A DNA stretch of 7,700 nucleotides, from the NCBI GenBank assembly GCA_040376995.1, contig JBEIPP010000149.1, positions 1 to 7,700 on the forward strand, in the 5' to 3' direction. A program made the position numbers and the translations under genes. The number at the start of each line of letters is the position of its first letter. Within the stretch, counting starts at the first letter, position 1. The notes beneath the pieces were generated by a model that worked only from the letters and a program-made list of their open reading frames with translations, was not told where the DNA came from and did no database searches. Positions 5,474-7,700 of the stretch are shown here, one piece after another. The stretch comes from UBA4416 sp040376995 (lineage in GTDB: Bacteria > Bacteroidota > Bacteroidia > B-17B0 > Aurantibacillaceae).

Positions 5474-7645
5474 TTATTTTTGAATAATGATTTTAAAATT
5501 TTGTGTTTTATAAGGTGAAGAAACTTTTAAAAAATAAATTCCTTCAGAAAAAATTTGGGTATTGATAACAGTTTGATACTCTTTAATTATTTCATCTGCT
5601 AGGAGTTTGCCTGATAAATCAAATAAACTAACTGTACTATTTTTAGGTACTAAATTTTTAAACTCCAGCTTTAAAGCATCATTGTTTTGATATATAATTG
5701 GGTTCCAAACTTTATCTGTTCTATCAAGATCTATAGTTTTAATCTGATTTATTTTGCCATTACTTTCAATCGTGCTTAATCTATAATAAGTAATTTCAGT
5801 AAAAGGAAAATTGTCATCGCAAGAATATGATATATAGGTTTCTTCAATATTTTTAGCTTTTACTTTAGTTAATTCACTGTAATTTAATCCGTCTTCACTT
5901 TTTTCTATAACATACTCCAAAACATTTTTTTCAGATGCAACCTTCCAAATCAATTCATTTTTTGAGTCATTTTGAGTTGCATAAAAATCGATTAATTCAA
6001 TTGGAAGGATAATGTTACGTGGAGCACAAGTTCCATTACCATTGATATAGGAAGGACCAGAGCTATCACTAAATATAACAGAAGCTCCATCGGCACTAAA
6101 ACCAAATGGAGTGCCAGCAATACCAGTTTGATTATATGCATATGCTGTAGTACCACAAGCATCATTTACAGCGCTAAAATTGGTTACAAAGGATCGAGCA
6201 GAAGTGTTATTTCCAAAAAAACCTCCTACGCTCCAAGCAGTTGCAGCCGAAAACGCAACATAAACAGTCCCTAGGCCGCAATAAGCAGACCAATCGCCAG
6301 TAAAACAAGCTCCTTTGTTTATTATTAAAAGTGTGCTATTAGCTGGCACAGTAATACTCCCATTGGATACATCAACAAATGTAGTTCCGCATGCATTTAC
6401 GGTAGCCGTATTAAGTGTAGCAAGCGAAGTGGGTTGTGCTGCAAAACTTGAAGTAATATTAGTAGGACCATTACTATATGTAATATTAACATTGAAAGAA
6501 TTAACCACAAAAGAATAAGAACCTGTATTTAACACAAGAAATTCATTGTTTCCTTCATCGGCACAACCGTCGCACGAATTGATAACAGCAGATACTAAAT
6601 AAGGGCAAACAGAGCTGCAATTCCACTGTCCATATAACGTTATATCGGTCGCAAAATTGTATACTTGCCCATTAGTGTATGCCGTTCCACTTCCGTTGGC
6701 TGCAGTATTCCATCCATTAAAAGTACAACCATTTTTTGTGAAAGTATTATTAGTTAAATTAGTTGTAGTATTAGCTGTTTGAGCTGTCATTGAACCAGAA
6801 CCTCCATTACTATTAAAGGTTACCGTATGAGACACCCCACAATACCACTGAGCGTATAAAGTTATGTCAGACGCAAAGCTATAAGATGCTCCATTGGCAT
6901 ATGAGGTTCCAGAACCGTCAGCAGCAGTATTCCAGCTTAAAAAAGCACAGCCTGTTTTAGTAAATCCATTACTAGTTAAAGCAGTTGTTGAACTTGCTGT
7001 TTGATTTGACATTGAACCTCCTGTACCGCCATTTGTATTAAAGGTTACGGTGTGAGGTGTGCCGCCACATGCTACGGTCGTTCCATTAAATATGAAACTG
7101 TTAATACTGCAGGTTCCACCAGTTCCTCCCCAAGCATAAAAGCGAAACGTAATGGAACTAGTAATATTTTGATATAATGCTGCTGACAAATTAATTGTTG
7201 TTCCTCCGGCATTTGGAGTTCCAATATTTGCCAAATATGAATCTACGCTACTTCTTATTGCAAAATTAGTAGGCCCCGTTCCTGAGGTCTGTCCAGTATA
7301 TACAAAACTTACAAAATTTATAGAGCCTCCTCCTACACAGGGAGTCAAAGTAAATTCGAAATAGTCATTTGCATCAAAAGCAGCAGTACTCCAACTAGTC
7401 GCATTATACCTATCATTAGCATTTGTGCCAGTAATACCAGACCCTCTTCCTATACCACTAACAGTAATGTTTGCGTTTACTGTTTGTCCTGTTGTGTAGG
7501 GATTTGATGTATTTGGATTAGTACCTGTAATTGGGTTATCCCATATAGCCTGGCCCCAGCTTTTAGTAAATGTAAATAAAAAAACAAAAGTCAAAACCTT
7601 CGTAATTTGTTTTACTCTTTGATTGTTATAAAAAAAACATTCCAC
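5474..7645 (-). CDS. Secreted protein with InlB-type repeats, CDG-EG-NE domain and type A T9SS tail
   Basis: This 723-residue protein is probably exported. A signal peptide spans about 1-32, with basic residues 10-16, hydrophobic 17-27 and a likely cut after W-G-Q. Residues 33-190 form a beta-rich domain of unclear family. Residues 198-267 and 272-341 are two InlB/Flg_new-type repeats (H-T-V-T-F-N-x-N-G-G, G-W-N-T-A-A, D-I-T-L-Y-x-Q-W). Residues 348-541 repeat the CDG-EG-NE domain found in the next protein (C-D-G-C-A-D-E-G-N-N-E at 358-368). Residues 547-640 form a fibronectin-like linker beginning L-P-I-E-L-I-D-F, common ahead of T9SS tails. Residues 645-723 form the type A sorting tail (S-L-F-D-L-S-G-K at 673-680, E-G-I-Y-F-L-K-V at 701-708, ending in I-I-I-Q-K). 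The start is GTG at 7645, the only ordinary start codon between an in-frame TAA at 7661-7663 and the signal peptide. The ATG five bases downstream is out of frame. It ends 62 bp before the 965-residue gene, with which it is probably co-transcribed. The ligand is unknown. Confidence 0.88.
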   Translation of the reverse strand: MECFFYNNQRVKQITKVLTFVFLFTFTKSWGQAIWDNPITGTNPNTSNPYTTGQTVNANITVSGIGRGSGITGTNANDRYNATSWSTAAFDANDYFEFTLTPCVGGGSINFVSFVYTGQTSGTGPTNFAIRSSVDSYLANIGTPNAGGTTINLSAALYQNITSSITFRFYAWGGTGGTCSINSFIFNGTTVACGGTPHTVTFNTNGGTGGSMSNQTASSTTALTSNGFTKTGCAFLSWNTAADGSGTSYANGASYSFASDITLYAQWYCGVSHTVTFNSNGGSGSMTAQTANTTTNLTNNTFTKNGCTFNGWNTAANGSGTAYTNGQVYNFATDITLYGQWNCSSVCPYLVSAVINSCDGCADEGNNEFLVLNTGSYSFVVNSFNVNITYSNGPTNITSSFAAQPTSLATLNTATVNACGTTFVDVSNGSITVPANSTLLIINKGACFTGDWSAYCGLGTVYVAFSAATAWSVGGFFGNNTSARSFVTNFSAVNDACGTTAYAYNQTGIAGTPFGFSADGASVIFSDSSGPSYINGNGTCAPRNIILPIELIDFYATQNDSKNELIWKVASEKNVLEYVIEKSEDGLNYSELTKVKAKNIEETYISYSCDDNFPFTEITYYRLSTIESNGKINQIKTIDLDRTDKVWNPIIYQNNDALKLEFKNLVPKNSTVSLFDLSGKLLADEIIKEYQTVINTQIFSEGIYFLKVSSPYKTQNFKIIIQK
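6623..7054 (-). repeat. Two tandem InlB/Flg_new-type coding repeats
   Basis: Residues 198-267 and 272-341 of the 723-residue protein are tandem copies of about 70 residues, with shared F-T-K-x-G-C, W-N-T-A-A-x-G-S-G-T and D-I-T-L-Y motifs. At the DNA level they are also clearly related. InlB-type repeats fold as small beta-rich modules in surface proteins. Confidence 0.88.
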
Positions 7646-7673
7646 TTTAAAAAAAATTAATTAATTAAAGTGG
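7642..7673 (-). promoter_or_regulatory. Inverted repeat and T tract overlapping the GTG start
   Basis: CCACTTTAA (7642-7650) is the perfect reverse complement of TTAAAGTGG (7665-7673), with a 14-base AT-only spacer. On the minus strand the hairpin's 3' arm contains the GTG start of the 723-residue gene. It is followed within five bases by eight T residues (7630-7637), so it looks like a terminator or attenuator. It could end transcription from an upstream leftward gene or hide the start codon. The function is inferred. Confidence 0.5.
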
Positions 7674-7700
7674 TTTCGGATTAGTTTTTATAAATAACAA

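Noticed and set aside
6623..7054. InlB-type repeats as evidence of a Listeria-like internalin or invasin
   Set aside because: There are no leucine-rich repeats, and these modules are widespread in secreted proteins of non-pathogens. The repeats alone do not support a virulence role.

Overview
The window is AT-rich bacterial DNA and most likely comes from a member of the Bacteroidota, probably the Flavobacteriia. The evidence is two large secreted proteins with C-terminal sorting domains of the type IX secretion system (T9SS), which is confined to this phylum. A textbook Bacteroidota sigma-A promoter (TTTG, 18 nt, TATATTTG) lies upstream of the tRNA genes, and Shine-Dalgarno sequences are absent. 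No sequence search was possible, so the lineage below phylum is an inference.

Region 1 (1-715) reads leftward on the minus strand. From its promoter at 686-715 it runs: tRNA-Arg(ACG), hairpin/terminator, tRNA-Met(CAT), terminator, an 80-residue GIY-YIG nuclease gene, a broken tRNA-Met remnant, a second identical terminator, and the start of a second GIY-YIG gene cut by the window edge. The unit tRNA 3' part - terminator - GIY-YIG is repeated head to tail with a period of 345 bp. A 133-bp stretch (1-133 and 346-478) is perfectly identical. The tRNA remnant carries two identical 16-bp palindromes in place of its own T-arm and anticodon-arm 3' sequence, and the GIY-YIG stop codon lies inside the remnant. 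This is the most unusual part of the window.

Region 2 (735-2525) reads rightward. dapD makes a lysine/meso-diaminopimelate precursor for the cell wall. It is followed after 3 bp by a glycosyltransferase family 9 (heptosyltransferase-like) gene with a TTG start. Both serve the cell envelope and they probably share a transcript.

Region 3 (2514-7645) reads leftward. An upstream 723-residue protein has a beta-rich N-terminal domain, two InlB/Flg_new-type repeats, a CDG-EG-NE domain and a type A T9SS tail. A downstream 965-residue protein has the same CDG-EG-NE domain, Ig-like repeats, a PKD domain and a type B (CHU_C / gliding-motility-associated) tail. They are 62 bp apart, both are probably exported to the cell surface or medium, and they may be co-transcribed. 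The last gene converges on the glycosyltransferase gene with a 12-bp overlap inside a perfect 16-bp palindrome. There is no gene-free stretch longer than 300 bp.
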